A stretch of 30,822 nucleotides of DNA from Yinghuangia elevatio (GTDB lineage: Bacteria; Actinomycetota; Actinomycetes; Streptomycetales; Streptomycetaceae): NCBI RefSeq assembly GCF_040649515.1, contig NZ_JBEZFP010000116.1:1-30822 (forward strand), written 5' to 3'. Shown here piece after piece: positions 1 through 9,492 of the stretch; the stretch's first letter is position 1; every line of letters starts with the position of its first letter. Under the pieces are notes generated by a model. The model worked only from the letters and a program-made list of their open reading frames with translations, was not told the origin of the DNA and searched no databases. Made by a program: the position numbers and the translations under genes.

Positions 1-770
1 TCGGTCTGCTGTTCCAGGTGCCGGGCCCGGATGGCGCCCTCGTGGGCGTAGAGCAGGTCGCGTTGGAGCGCGTGCAGCGACTCGCCCTTGTTCAGCTGCC
101 GAGAGATCTTGCGCCGGTATGCCGGGTCGGCGAGGTAGCGGGCGGCGTAGATCGTGCGGCGCACGGCGCCGTACTCCTTGAGCGCCGCTGCGAGGGCGTT
201 CTGCCGCCCGGACGTGGACAGCTTGCCGACCGGCAGGGACGCGGTTGCGTGCCCGAACTTCAGCGACGCGGCGAGGCGGAGCAGGTCGTCCCGGTGCCCG
301 GCTGTCAGGTCGAGGTTGGCGCGGCGGGTCAGCAGCGGCCCGCTCGGCGGGAACGCCGCCTCGGCGTTGGCCTTGGACGAGGTGCGGTAGAGCGTGACCT
401 TGCCCAGGTCCCGGATGCGCGGGGAGAGCTGCATCCCGAGCAGGTCGAACAGTCCGAAGTTGACCAGCGTCACCCCTGTGCGTGTCGGTCGCGTGCTCGG
501 TGACGGGGATGTCGGTCGCGTTGCCGAGGATCTCGTCCAGCACGTAGTGCGCCTCGCGCTTGGTGGCGACGATGACCTTCGTGGCGTAGGTGGTGTGCTG
601 GTCGGTGACGTGCGTGTACGTCGAGAGCCCCTCGTTCGCGAAATAACGGCTGGGTGCTCTGGCGGTGACGGACTTGCCGCGGGTGGGGAACCGCTGCCCG
701 TCCGAGGACGACAAGGTCCCCGAGCCGAACACCGCGGTGAGCGGCAGCCGCTGGTGGTAGCCGGATGTCA
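1..770 (-). pseudogene. Tn3-family transposase, C-terminal part, frameshifted and cut by the window edge
   Basis: Reading the minus strand from about 770 down to base 1 gives the catalytic region of a Tn3-family DDE transposase, which cuts and joins transposon ends during replicative transposition. Visible blocks in order are GTLSSSDGQRFP, YVLDEILGN, EHATDTH, then after a shift VNFGLFDLLG, SPRIRDLGK, RQNALAAALKEYG, RRKISRQLNKGE and LHALQRDLLYAHEG. The presumed catalytic acidic residues (SSDG, TDT, NKGE) are all present. A single-base shift near 475 separates the EHATDTH block from VNFGLFDLLG, so the protein cannot be made intact. The N-terminal two thirds, about 600 residues in full-length relatives, is absent: homology stops near 770, just before the ATPase gene starts on the other strand. 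The gene continues beyond the left edge. The family call is firm; whether the shift is biological or a sequencing error is open. Confidence 0.85.
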
Positions 771-828
771 CCGCCAAGTCCCGTGCCCGCCGTACGGCCG
801 GCCACCTCGAGGAAGGCGGGACCGCCGT

Positions 829-3403
829 ATGAAGCCGCTGCGCACGTTGGGCCGGTTGGTCGGGATCGGTCCGGAGCGGTCCGCGCCGCCGCCGCGTTAC
901 CAGGCGGTCGCCGACGGCCTGGTCGTCACCGACCACCAGGCGGAGGCGTGGTTCGTCCTGGACAGCGCCAACACCGACCTCGCGCCGGAGGCGGACCGCG
1001 ACGCCGAGCACGACCGCGCCGCCGCGCTGTCCCGGCTGGTCGCCGGGTACGCCTGCCATCTGCGGGTGGTGTGGGCGCCGGTGTCCGCGGACGCGTACGC
1101 CGCCGAAGCCGAGCAGCTGTTCACCGCGGGGGACGGCGCGGCGTGGGCCGCGCTGCGCGTGGAGCGGCTGCGCGAACTCGCCCTCCCGGAGCGGCACCTG
1201 CTCCTCGGCGTGAAGCTCGCCGACCGCGCCGCCGGCGCCAGGGCGCAGGCCAAGGCCGCCGCGGCGTCGGTGGTCGGGCTCGGCAACGCCGGGGCGGTCG
1301 ACCGGCGCGAGCTCGCCCGCCTGGACGCGGCAGCGCTCCGCCTCGGCCGCCAACTGGAGGGCACTCCCTGGAGGGCCCGCTCCGCCGCGGTGGACCTACT
1401 CGCCTGGCTGATCGCCCGCGAACTGCACCGCGACGCGCCCGCACCCGGCGGCGGCGCGGTGACCGGCGCCAGGTTGGCGCAGCTGACCCGCGGCCGCGTG
1501 CTCCCCTACCCGGACCACGTCCGCGTCATGGACGTCGAAGGGCAGGTCGCCGCGTGGACCAGCGTCCTGGCGATGACCGGCTTCCCGGAGGAGATGACCT
1601 CGCCGGGCGCGGGCGAGTGGCTGCGCGTTCTCTCCGAGATCTCCTACGTCCCGGACTTCGACGACGCCGACGACTACACCGCCTCGGCGGTGTGGCCGGT
1701 CAGTCCCGAAGCGTCCGTCCGCTTCCGGGTGTTGAAGCGCCGCGACGGCCTCAAACGCGTCGACGCGGCCCGCAAGCTCGCCAAGGAGCAGCGGATGTCG
1801 GCGGCGCAGGGGCACGCGGGGGAAACCAGTAGGGAGATCGAGGAGACCGAGGAGACAATGGCGGAGCTGCGGCGCGCGATGCTCCGCGACGACGTCACCC
1901 TCGTCGACGACCACCCCCGCCTGCTGGTCACCTGCACCGCGTCGCTGGAGGACCTGCGCGCCGCGTCGACGCGGTGATCGGGTTCTACGGCGGCTGCGGC
2001 ATCGAGGTGGTCCTCGCCGCCGAAGAGCAGCGCGAGCTGTGGCTCGAAGCCCAGGTCGGCGACCGGCTGCGCGTGACCGACCTGGGCCACACCCGCGAAG
2101 TCGGCGCGCTGGCCGGGTCGTGGTTCTGGGGCGGCGCGCAGGTCGGCGACGACGCGGGCCCGATCGTCGGCGTGCTCACCGGATCCACGCCGGGCCTGGT
2201 CCGGCACGACCTGACCGCGGGCACCGCGCGCGGCGACGCGACGACCACCGCGATCATCGGCCGTTCCGGACGCGGCAAGACGACGCTGCTGGCGCTGCAG
2301 TCCCTGGACGCGGCGTTCATGGGCGCCATGGTGTACGCCCTCGACTTCAAGGGCGACCTGGGCGGACTGATCGACGCCGGACGGCACTTCGGGCTGCCCG
2401 CGCACCTGGTGACCCCCGGCGCCGAGCACGCCGGCGTCCTGGACCTGTTCGGGCTGATGCCGATCGAGCAGGCCGCTCCGAGGTCGCCGCGCAGCTGCAC
2501 ATGCTGCTGCCCGGCCACCTGCGTGCCCGCGGCGCGGAGACCGCGATCCAGACCGCGGTGACCGACGTCGCCGCCCGGCCCCGCCCGGCGGCGTGGAAGG
2601 TCCTGGAGGAACTGCGTGCCGGGAGCGGGCTGGCCGCCGAGTGCGGCACAGCGCTGGCCAATTTCGCCGCGTCCGGGCTGGGGGCGCCGGTGCTGGGCCG
2701 CCCCGCGGAGGGCGCGACGCTGCTGGAGTCGATGCCGGGCCTGTGGCTGGTCCAGGTCCCCGGCATGCTGCTCCCGCCGGTCGGCTCGGCGCGGGAGGAC
2801 TGGGAGGTCACCCACCGGCTGTCGGTCGCGCTGATGCAGTCCCTGATCGCGTACGCGCTGGCGACCGCGTCCAGCCGCGAACTACGCCTGATGCGCAAGT
2901 TGGTGGCGATCCCGGAGGTCCACGTTCTGACCTTCAGCCCGCAGGGGCGTTCCTACCTGGAGTACATCGCCCGCGTCGGCCGCGCCTGGAACACCTCCCT
3001 GGCCTCGGACACGCAGGACCCGGCGAGCATCGTCGATCTGCCGGGCCTGGTCGAGCAGTTGAGCACGGTGTGGGGGTTCCAACTCACCTCCGAGGCGCAG
3101 CAGGATGCGCTCGCCCAGCTGCTGGACCTGCCGGTCGACGCGCATACGCGGCAGTTGATCCGCGCCATCGGGATCGCCCCGGACGGGTCCGTGCGGCACG
3201 GCCACGCCATCATGCGCGACCCCCGATTCAGGAGCGCGACGGTGCAGATCGACATCCCCAGCGCCCACCTCGCCACGCTGCTGTCCACCACGCCCACCGC
3301 CTGCGAACCCGTGCCGGACGGGGTGGACGACGGCGCCGAAGGCGTGCCTTCTGCCTGGCATGCCCCGCGTCCCGCCACGGATCACGCGGAGGTGTCCGCG
3401 TGA
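829..3403 (+). pseudogene. VirB4-like conjugation ATPase of an actinobacterial integrative element, two frameshifts
   Basis: Three consecutive reading frames join into one protein of about 858 codons, a plausible full length for actinobacterial type IV secretion ATPases. The start is ATG 829 (MKPLRTLGRLVG), preceded by GAGGAAGG. Frame 1 runs to a stop at 1977. The product resumes in another frame (VIGFYGGCGIEVVLA) just before that stop, and shifts again near 2475. Both shifts look like one lost base. The Walker A motif GRSGRGKTT lies near 2257-2286. Downstream blocks are KLVAIPEVHVLT (Walker B-like region), YIARVGRAWN and SDTQDPASI. The protein would power DNA or protein transfer at the inner membrane. 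The next gene overlaps its stop by four bases, so the two were co-transcribed. Upstream transfer genes are missing and replaced by Tn3 sequence. It is probably dead unless the two gaps are sequencing errors. Confidence 0.8.
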
Positions 3404-3923
3404 TCGCCCGCAGGATCCGGCGGCGCCTGGCCCAAGCCGCGGTCGTCCCCGCCGCCGTGTTGCTGGTCTCCTGCACCGGTCCCGGGAACGGCGGCGCACC
3501 GGTCGCGCAACCCGGCCCGCCCGCCGCAGTGTCGATGGCCGCCGCGGACTATCAGCGCGCTGTGCTCGCCAGTGACTGGCCGACGGTGTGCGCGGCCAAG
3601 ACCGCCCGGGCGCGACACGGCGACAGCGTCGCCCGGTGCGTCGCACTGGGCAGTCCGGCCGATGGGGCGCCGTCCCGCCGGTCAGCGTCGATGCTCCGCT
3701 GCCGGTTCCGGCGACCGGCACGCACCCGGCGGGCTGGGCGGTGGCCACCCGGCACACCGTCACCGAGCCCGGCCGCGAACCGTACGAGGTGGTCATGGCC
3801 GTCCGCGTCGTCGACGAGGCGGGCGCGTGGCGCATCGACCAGTACGAACCGGTCGACGGCGCCGACCCGCGGCTGTCCCCGCACCCGGCGGTCGCAGCCC
3901 TGCTGGGAGGCGACCGCCGGTGA
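3400..3923 (+). pseudogene. Lipoprotein linked to the VirB4-like gene, frameshifted
   Basis: The GTG at 3400 overlaps the upstream stop as GTGA, indicating translational coupling. The N-terminus is IARRIRRRLAQ, followed by a hydrophobic stretch and the lipobox LLVSC, so the product would be a membrane-anchored secreted lipoprotein. The first frame is coherent to about 3660 (DYQRAVLASDWPTVCAAK, SVARCVALG). The product then continues in another frame as VSVDAPLPVPATG, GREPYEVVMAVRVVDEAGAW and HPAVAALLGGDRR, stopping at 3923. The shift is again consistent with one lost base. The size (about 170 residues) and layout resemble small lipoproteins downstream of VirB4-like genes in actinobacterial integrative elements, which probably act in the transfer channel; that role is inferred from position only. 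A short open stretch starting GTG 3920 (VTPRLVRTACTNREYRRRW) looks like the next gene of the operon, lost within about 30 codons. Confidence 0.65.
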
Positions 3924-4001
3924 CCCCCCGCCTCGTGCGTACCGCATGCACCAACCGGGAGTACCGCCGCCGTTGGCCGTCGTGGCGCACGCTGCTGATT
4001 C

Positions 4002-4157
4002 GGCGTCGATTGCCGCGAAGGCGCGCTCGTCCGCCTCGGTCACGGTGGTCTCGTCGGGGCCGTCGGGGCCGGCCGCGTCCGCGTCGTCGGCGAGCAGAGC
4101 CAGGAGCTGCGGGAGGTCGGCACGCGTGGCGGTACGGACGTGCATGCCGTGCCGCAT
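4002..4157 (-). pseudogene. GNAT acetyltransferase, N-terminal fragment
   Basis: From ATG 4145 (or ATG 4157 in the same frame) the minus strand reads MHVRTATRADLPQLLALLAD and then DETTVTEADERAFAAIDA. This is the first alpha/beta segment typical of GNAT-family N-acetyltransferases, which use acetyl-CoA to acylate amines. After about residue 50 the expected strand pair and the acetyl-CoA loop (Q/RxxGxG/A) are missing and the reading becomes low-complexity. The break near 4002 coincides with the end of the conjugation-operon remnant on the plus strand. This spot is therefore probably a junction where element DNA replaced the rest of the gene. Only the N-terminal third remains, so no activity is expected. 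Confidence 0.55.
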
Positions 4158-4232
4158 GCCAGCCGGCGTGGGCGCGGGCCGCCTCCGCCCCTGGCGTACG
4201 GGCCCCAGGAGCCGGTCGATCCGACGGGCGTG

Positions 4233-4448
4233 TCAGGCCGGGGTGGGGTGGTGTGCGGCGAGCCAGGTGTTCTCGTCCTCGAGGTCGTTGCGGATCCAGT
4301 CGCGGACCTCGTCGGTCTCGGGTTCGCTGTGGACGCGGACGGCGTGGTCCATCGCCGCGCGCAGGACCTCGTCCTCTTCACCGATGATGACCAAGCTGCA
4401 TCCGACCTCGTTGGGGGCCTTGGTGCAGTCGGCGACCTTGCGGGCCAT
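4233..4448 (-). CDS. Small DUF1059 protein
   Basis: This is a 71-residue protein starting MARKVADCTKAPNEVGCSLV, with ATG at 4448 preceded by GAGAGGAG at good spacing. The order of features matches DUF1059: a Cys near residue 8, PNEVGC, a GEEDEV acidic patch, AMDHAVRVHSE, then DEVRDWIRNDL. The family consists of small cytoplasmic proteins of unknown function, common in actinobacteria and archaea. It is intact and of normal length, and has no operon partner: a truncated acetyltransferase lies downstream and about 230 bp without genes lies upstream. The two cysteines (residues 8 and 17) could bind metal or form a disulfide, but this is only suggestive. The family call is good; the function is unknown. 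Confidence 0.85.
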   Translation of the reverse strand: MARKVADCTKAPNEVGCSLVIIGEEDEVLRAAMDHAVRVHSEPETDEVRDWIRNDLEDENTWLAAHHPTPA

Positions 4449-4677
4449 GGCCGGCTCCTCTCGCCGCGACCGCCGCAGGGGCGCGGCGGCCCTCGTCTTC
4501 CACTCTCGCGCCCGACGCTACGGCGTCAACCGGACGCCCGCGGCGCCGATCCGTGCCGAGGGGAATCCCTCACGTACGGGCGCTTTCCGCGTGGCACGCG
4601 CGATCGGATGATCGGATGGATCGCGAGCGTGGGAAACCAGTCGGTCGTGTGACCGTCGGCATCGGGAGGGCTGAGTA

Positions 4678-6681
4678 CTGGGCAGGCGCGCATGGACGAG
4701 CACAGCCATCGCCGGGATCGTCATCGCCGGTCTGCTGATCGCATGGTTCGTCGTCCGAGACGACTCCGCATCCGACGGGGCGGCGAACGGAAGGCCGGGC
4801 CCGGTACCCCAGCAGGGCCCGCGCCTCGCCGGAAACGACCCCGGCGCGCCCATCGTCGGCCTACAGCTCACCTCCGACAACCGGCGGGCGCCGCTGCCGG
4901 GCATGTACGACTGGTCCAAGGCCGGCTTCCGCTCCGGCGCGCCGCTGCCCGGCGACGGCGCCATCCGTTCCGAGGGGCAGTGCCGCATCACCCCGGACGT
5001 GCTCTCGGGCCAGTTCGGCGTCAAGGCAAACGACGGCAAGGACGATACCGACGGCATCCAGAAGGCGGTCGACCAGATCAAGTCCGCGTGCTCTCCGTCG
5101 GGTTCGTACGACAAGGAGAGCCTGATCCAACTGCCCGCCGGGCAACTGGACATCACGCACGAGATCCACCTCGACGCCGACTACCTCATCGTGCGCGGCG
5201 CCGGCGCCGACCCCGCCAACGGCACTCGGCTGGTGTACACGCCGGACGCCGACACCCGCTACGACACCGTCACCAAGGACGGCACCCGCTGGGACCAGGA
5301 CAAGATGGAGTACGAGGACGGCTCCGGCGGCTGGCTGTGGCCCGGCCGCGGTCTCTTCCGCGTCCAGTCCCGGGCCGTGCATCCCGACTACGCCAAGGAC
5401 CACGACTCGGCCCCGGACAACCGCAAGGACCTGTTCGAGGGCACTGTCAATGTGCACTGGAAGGCCGGCGTCGAACTGCGCGAGAAGCCGGGTGACGCGG
5501 GGTTCGCCGCGCGCGCCGGAGACACCGTCGTACCGCTCGCCCGGAACGCCGAGCTCGACAACCTCAAGGTCGGCACCCTGGTCAACGTCCGGGCGGCCAA
5601 CTCCCGCAAGTTCTACGAGTCGATGAACGCGGCGGGCACCGGCGGCAAGGACTCCGGCATGGAGAACCTGCACATGCGGCAGCAGATCTTCACCGTCACC
5701 GCCATCGACGCGGGGGCCAAGACCGTCACCCTCGACAAGCCGCTGGAGTACGACGTCCCGGTCGACTCCGTCTCCGACGGCTCGGCGCCGATCCGCAACA
5801 AGCCCTACCCCTCCAAGGTCGCGCCGCTGGTCGACCCCGTGCTCGGCGTCGGCATCGAGGCGTTGTCCATCACCCAGACCGAGGAGAAGCTCGACGCCGC
5901 CGCGTCGGTGGACAACTACGGGAACATGGACCCCGCGTCCGCGATGCACGGCATCGTCCTCAAGTGGGCCGCCGACTCGTGGGTGAAGGGCGTCTCGATG
6001 CAGATGACCGGGTCGCACCCGATCGTGACCGAAGAGGCGTCGCACTTGTCGATCGTCGACAACACCCTCAACGGGTCCTGGAACAAGGGCAAGGGCGGCA
6101 ACGGGTACCTGCGCGGCTCGCGCATGTGGGATTCGCTGTACGCCGGCAACAAGGCCGTCAACCTGCGGCACTTCACCATCCAGTGGTCCGCGTCCGGCAA
6201 CGTCGTGATCGGCAACAGCTTCGACTCCGACCTCAACCTGCACGGCGGTTGGGAACGCCACAACCTGTTCGAGCTCAACAAGGTCGTCGTGGGCGCCGGG
6301 CACCGACCGGACAGCTGCCAGGCCAATTGCGGCGACGAGGGCGGCTCCGACCCGGACGGGGCCGACTGGTACCCGATCTGGTGGGCGGCGGGCCCCAAGG
6401 CGGTCAAGTGGTCGGGGGCGTCCGGTCCCGACAATGTCTTCTTCCACAACGAGATGAGCAAGCAGGCCGCAGAGGACGGGCCGTACCAGCCGTACTACGC
6501 CGACCCGAAGCGGATCTACCGGTTCGGCTGGGACGGCACGGCGTACCGGCCGCTCTCCGTGGACGGCACCCCGATCGCCGACTGGGCGGGAAACGAGACA
6601 AAGGACTTCACCAACGGGCAAGGCGTCGACGCCTCGAAGACCTTCGACGGCCCGTCGATCTTCCTGAAAACCGTCCCCTAA
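4678..6681 (+). CDS. Exported right-handed beta-helix (pectate-lyase-like) protein with a non-canonical start
   Basis: The frame codes a secreted beta-helix protein. A hydrophobic core, TAIAGIVIAGLLIAWFVV (4708-4761), follows basic GRR residues and is therefore a signal or anchor segment. Next come a Pro/Gly linker, the pectate-lyase-3-like entry FGVKANDGKDDTDGIQKAV, LPAGQLDITHEIHL with VRGAGAD, and repeated rungs rich in Asn/Gly/Asp (DNTLNGSW, GNKAVNLRHF, GNVVIGNSFDSD, LFELNKVVVGAG). Such folds usually bind or cleave polysaccharides outside the cell; no catalytic set is identifiable by eye. No ATG, GTG or TTG exists in frame between the stop at 4672-4674 and ATG 4903. Starting at 4903 would remove the export segment. 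CTG 4678, seven bases after GGGAGGG, is my preferred start. A small frameshift near 4690 or a shorter cytoplasmic form from 4903 (592 residues) are alternatives. Confidence 0.75.
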   Translation: MGRRAWTSTAIAGIVIAGLLIAWFVVRDDSASDGAANGRPGPVPQQGPRLAGNDPGAPIVGLQLTSDNRRAPLPGMYDWSKAGFRSGAPLPGDGAIRSEGQCRITPDVLSGQFGVKANDGKDDTDGIQKAVDQIKSACSPSGSYDKESLIQLPAGQLDITHEIHLDADYLIVRGAGADPANGTRLVYTPDADTRYDTVTKDGTRWDQDKMEYEDGSGGWLWPGRGLFRVQSRAVHPDYAKDHDSAPDNRKDLFEGTVNVHWKAGVELREKPGDAGFAARAGDTVVPLARNAELDNLKVGTLVNVRAANSRKFYESMNAAGTGGKDSGMENLHMRQQIFTVTAIDAGAKTVTLDKPLEYDVPVDSVSDGSAPIRNKPYPSKVAPLVDPVLGVGIEALSITQTEEKLDAAASVDNYGNMDPASAMHGIVLKWAADSWVKGVSMQMTGSHPIVTEEASHLSIVDNTLNGSWNKGKGGNGYLRGSRMWDSLYAGNKAVNLRHFTIQWSASGNVVIGNSFDSDLNLHGGWERHNLFELNKVVVGAGHRPDSCQANCGDEGGSDPDGADWYPIWWAAGPKAVKWSGASGPDNVFFHNEMSKQAAEDGPYQPYYADPKRIYRFGWDGTAYRPLSVDGTPIADWAGNETKDFTNGQGVDASKTFDGPSIFLKTVP

Positions 6682-6708
6682 CAGATCGGCGGGCGAAGTG
6701 TGGGCCGG

Positions 6709-6724
6709 CCGCCGGATTCGGCGG
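6709..6724 (+). terminator. Short GC hairpin after the beta-helix gene
   Basis: CCGCCG and CGGCGG form a six-base-pair stem with the loop GATT, starting 28 bases after the stop codon at 6681. There is no T-tract, which is usual in high-GC actinobacteria. It is a plausible but weak terminator. Confidence 0.35.
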
Positions 6725-6869
6725 TCATCGGCCGTCCTGCGCGCAGCCAACTCGTTGCTCGACCTGGGCGCCGGGCCATCGCGCTATCGTCGGCGGTCGT
6801 GACTCAGCCTGCCGAGGATGACACCGCGACCGGACCACATACTGCGTCGACTCCACGAGGCGGCGGCTG

Positions 6870-9476
6870 ATGAGCGCGCCGCCGCCCCCGAGCCACCCGC
6901 CGAACCAGCCGCCGCGCCCGCCAGGACCGCCGACCGTCCCGGGGTACCCGCCCGGCGGGGGAGGAGCCCGGCCGCCCGCGCCGCGTCGGCGGCGCGTGTT
7001 CGGGCTGATCGCGGTGGGCGTGGTCCTCGCGCTGGTCGCGGCAGTGCTGGTGGTCGTGCTGCGGGACGACGACGGCCCGGCCGGGCGGATCCGGCCCGCG
7101 GACGTGCTCGACGACCGGCAGTTGGCGTTGATCCGCCAGGCTGTGCCCGACCCGAAATGCGACCGGCCCGACCCCGCACCTCGCCCGGACGACCCGTCGC
7201 TCAGGGCCCTCGACGTCATGCGGGTGGACGGCACCTGCCTGTCCATGACGACCGAGTACCTGCCCGCCGACCAGGTGCAGGCACGCCGCGACGCGCTGTC
7301 GCGGGACCCGGCCGTCGTGGAATCGGCAGTCGCCCCGCCCATGTCGCCGGACACCCTGCCAATCTCGCCGGACGCGGTGGACCTGCCCGCCCTGGAGGAC
7401 CGCCGCGACAACCAATGGGCCCTGGACGTCCTCGGCGTTCCGCAGGGGTCGACGGACCTGCCGTGGCCGGACGGCACCGGCGTGGTCGTCGCGGTAGTCG
7501 ACTCCGGGATCGACGAGACACATCCCGACCTGGCGGCGGCCGTGGTCGGACGCCGCCACTTCGCGGGCGAAGGAGCGCATGACCCCGACGGGCACGGCAC
7601 GCACGTGGCCGGGATCATCGGCGCCCGCAACGGCAACGGCGGCATCACCGGTGTCGCGCCCGGCGTGTCGATCCTGGACGTGCCCGTCGCGCTGAAGGGC
7701 ATCAACCCTTCGGGGCCCTCCTCGTGGGTCGGCGTGGTGTGGGCGGTCAACCACGGCGCCGATGTGGTGAACATGTCGTTCGGGGCCGCGTACAAGTCCT
7801 ACGACACACCCGAGTACCGCGGCGCCATCACGCTCTGGGCTGCCACGGTCCAGTACGCCCGGGCCGCGCAGGTGGTCCTGGTCTCCTCCGGGGGCAACTG
7901 CGGCGGCCGGTTCGCCGGGAACCCGCTCGACAAGGACTGCGTCGACCGCAATCAGCGGCAGGTCCCGCAGACTTTCGACGGGGTCGTCAACGTCGGGGCG
8001 GTCGATCGCAATCGCGAGGTCACGTCGTACTCGACCAAGCGAGACGAGATCGACCTGGTCGCACCCGGCGGCGACAACGGCGGGCCGCCCGTCGGTCCTT
8101 GGACCGTCGACATGGTGGAGTCCGACGCGCCCGGCGGCGACTTCGCGCGGATCCAAGGGACGTCGCAGGCGGCGCCGCACGTGGCCGCCGCGGCGGCGAT
8201 CGCGCGTTTCGTCCGCCCCGACGCGAGTGCCGACGAAATCATCGCGGCACTGAGGGACTCCGCGGACATGAAGAAGCTCTACGTACTCAACCGCGACAAG
8301 AAAGGCAGCGGACGCGGCCTGCTGAACATCCCCGGCATGCTCGACCGCATGCGAGCCGGCCCACCGGCCCCCTCGCCAGGCACCCCCACGGGCCCGTCGC
8401 CGACGCCCGGTCCCGCGGACCTCGCGGCACGCACCCAGGCCGCGTACGTCACCGACGGCACCCTGTACGTCTACGACGGCAAGACGTCGAACTCGGTGCG
8501 CCGCGTGGACCCGCAGGCCCCCGTACGCTGGCTCACCTGGTCCGCCGACCACACCCTGCTGGTCGGCGCCGACCGCAGCACCCTGTTCTCATGGGCCGGC
8601 CCCGGCACCCAGGTGGTCGAGAAACCGTGCGACTGGTGCGACGACCCCAACAGCCGGCCGGCGCTCGTCGACAACGCCGCCGTCACCGACCCGTCCGGCG
8701 GCGCGGCCACCGGGGACCTCGTCGTGCGGATGTCGTACGACGGCACCCTGACCCGGTTCAACGCGCACACCCTCGACGAGATCGGCTCGTCGCCCGTGGT
8801 GTTCCCCCATGACCAGGTCGGCAACATCACCTTGCACGGCAGCGTAGGTGGCAAGTTGTTCGTGCACACGTCCGGCGGCGCGCACTCGTTGGACACGATG
8901 TGGCTTGTCGACCCCACGTCGGGCCAGGCGGGCCCGTCCCACGAGGTCTTCGGGTCGGTACTCGGCGATGTCGGGGTGCCCGGCATCGGGGACTCCGGCG
9001 ACATCGCGGTCTCCGCCGACGGCACGAAGGTGGCCTTGGCGACCGGCTACTCCAGCTGCGGGTCGCCCGAAGGCATCCACGTCCTCGCGGGCGCGGACCT
9101 GAAGGAGATCTCCCAGACGAAGGCGCCGCCCGGGCTCCAGGTCGACGAGCTGTTCTTCAACGGCGGCAGCCTGTTCGGCACCATGTCGACGTACCTGATC
9201 GCTTCGGGGCAGCCCTGCAAACGGCTCGCCCCGGCCGGCCTGTGGCAACTCAACGGCACCTCCTGGCAGCGGCTCGACCAGAAGATGACCACCGGCCGCC
9301 CGCTGGAAGGGCGCACCGGCACCACCGAGCACGGCTGGCTCACCGTCCGCGACGGTAAGGCCGCCCTCGAACCCGCCACGCCGACCGACCTCGCCCAAGG
9401 CGACCTCGGCCCCGTGGCCGGCCGAGTGTGGGCCACCCCGACACGAACCGAGGTACCCATCCCTCCACCGCGGTAA
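6870..9476 (+). CDS. Membrane-anchored subtilisin-like (S8) serine protease with a C-terminal propeller-like domain
   Basis: This 868-residue protein has a Pro-rich cytoplasmic N-terminus (1-38), basic RRRR and one membrane segment (about 43-65). An extracellular prodomain-like region follows, then the S8 catalytic domain with Asp211 (AVVDSGID), His242 (HGTHVAG), an oxyanion-type Asn in SSGGNCG, and Ser432 (GTSQAAPH). The triad is complete, so it should be an active endopeptidase facing outwards. After a Pro-rich linker (about 492-510) there are some 350 residues of repeated strand-like units (DGTLYVYDGK, DHTLLVGADRST, DGTKVALATG) suggesting a beta-propeller or similar binding domain. Signal-anchor topology plus protease recalls mycosins, but no type VII secretion genes are nearby and mycosins carry their anchor at the C-terminus. 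The start ATG 6870 has GAGG nine bases upstream. The substrate is unknown. Confidence 0.88.
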   Translation: MSAPPPPSHPPNQPPRPPGPPTVPGYPPGGGGARPPAPRRRRVFGLIAVGVVLALVAAVLVVVLRDDDGPAGRIRPADVLDDRQLALIRQAVPDPKCDRPDPAPRPDDPSLRALDVMRVDGTCLSMTTEYLPADQVQARRDALSRDPAVVESAVAPPMSPDTLPISPDAVDLPALEDRRDNQWALDVLGVPQGSTDLPWPDGTGVVVAVVDSGIDETHPDLAAAVVGRRHFAGEGAHDPDGHGTHVAGIIGARNGNGGITGVAPGVSILDVPVALKGINPSGPSSWVGVVWAVNHGADVVNMSFGAAYKSYDTPEYRGAITLWAATVQYARAAQVVLVSSGGNCGGRFAGNPLDKDCVDRNQRQVPQTFDGVVNVGAVDRNREVTSYSTKRDEIDLVAPGGDNGGPPVGPWTVDMVESDAPGGDFARIQGTSQAAPHVAAAAAIARFVRPDASADEIIAALRDSADMKKLYVLNRDKKGSGRGLLNIPGMLDRMRAGPPAPSPGTPTGPSPTPGPADLAARTQAAYVTDGTLYVYDGKTSNSVRRVDPQAPVRWLTWSADHTLLVGADRSTLFSWAGPGTQVVEKPCDWCDDPNSRPALVDNAAVTDPSGGAATGDLVVRMSYDGTLTRFNAHTLDEIGSSPVVFPHDQVGNITLHGSVGGKLFVHTSGGAHSLDTMWLVDPTSGQAGPSHEVFGSVLGDVGVPGIGDSGDIAVSADGTKVALATGYSSCGSPEGIHVLAGADLKEISQTKAPPGLQVDELFFNGGSLFGTMSTYLIASGQPCKRLAPAGLWQLNGTSWQRLDQKMTTGRPLEGRTGTTEHGWLTVRDGKAALEPATPTDLAQGDLGPVAGRVWATPTRTEVPIPPPR

Positions 9477-9492
9477 AGACCTGGCACGGTGC

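Noticed and set aside
18..503. Plus-strand frame of 161 codons at the left edge
   Set aside because: It is the mirror of the Tn3 transposase on the minus strand; its own sequence has no domain character.
4861..6750. 629-codon minus-strand frame opposite the beta-helix gene
   Set aside because: It is a GC-bias shadow, rich in Val/Arg/Gly/Asp without domain motifs, while the plus strand has clear beta-helix rungs.
6804..8552. 582-codon minus-strand frame opposite the protease
   Set aside because: The plus strand carries a complete S8 catalytic triad; the minus reading is a shadow.
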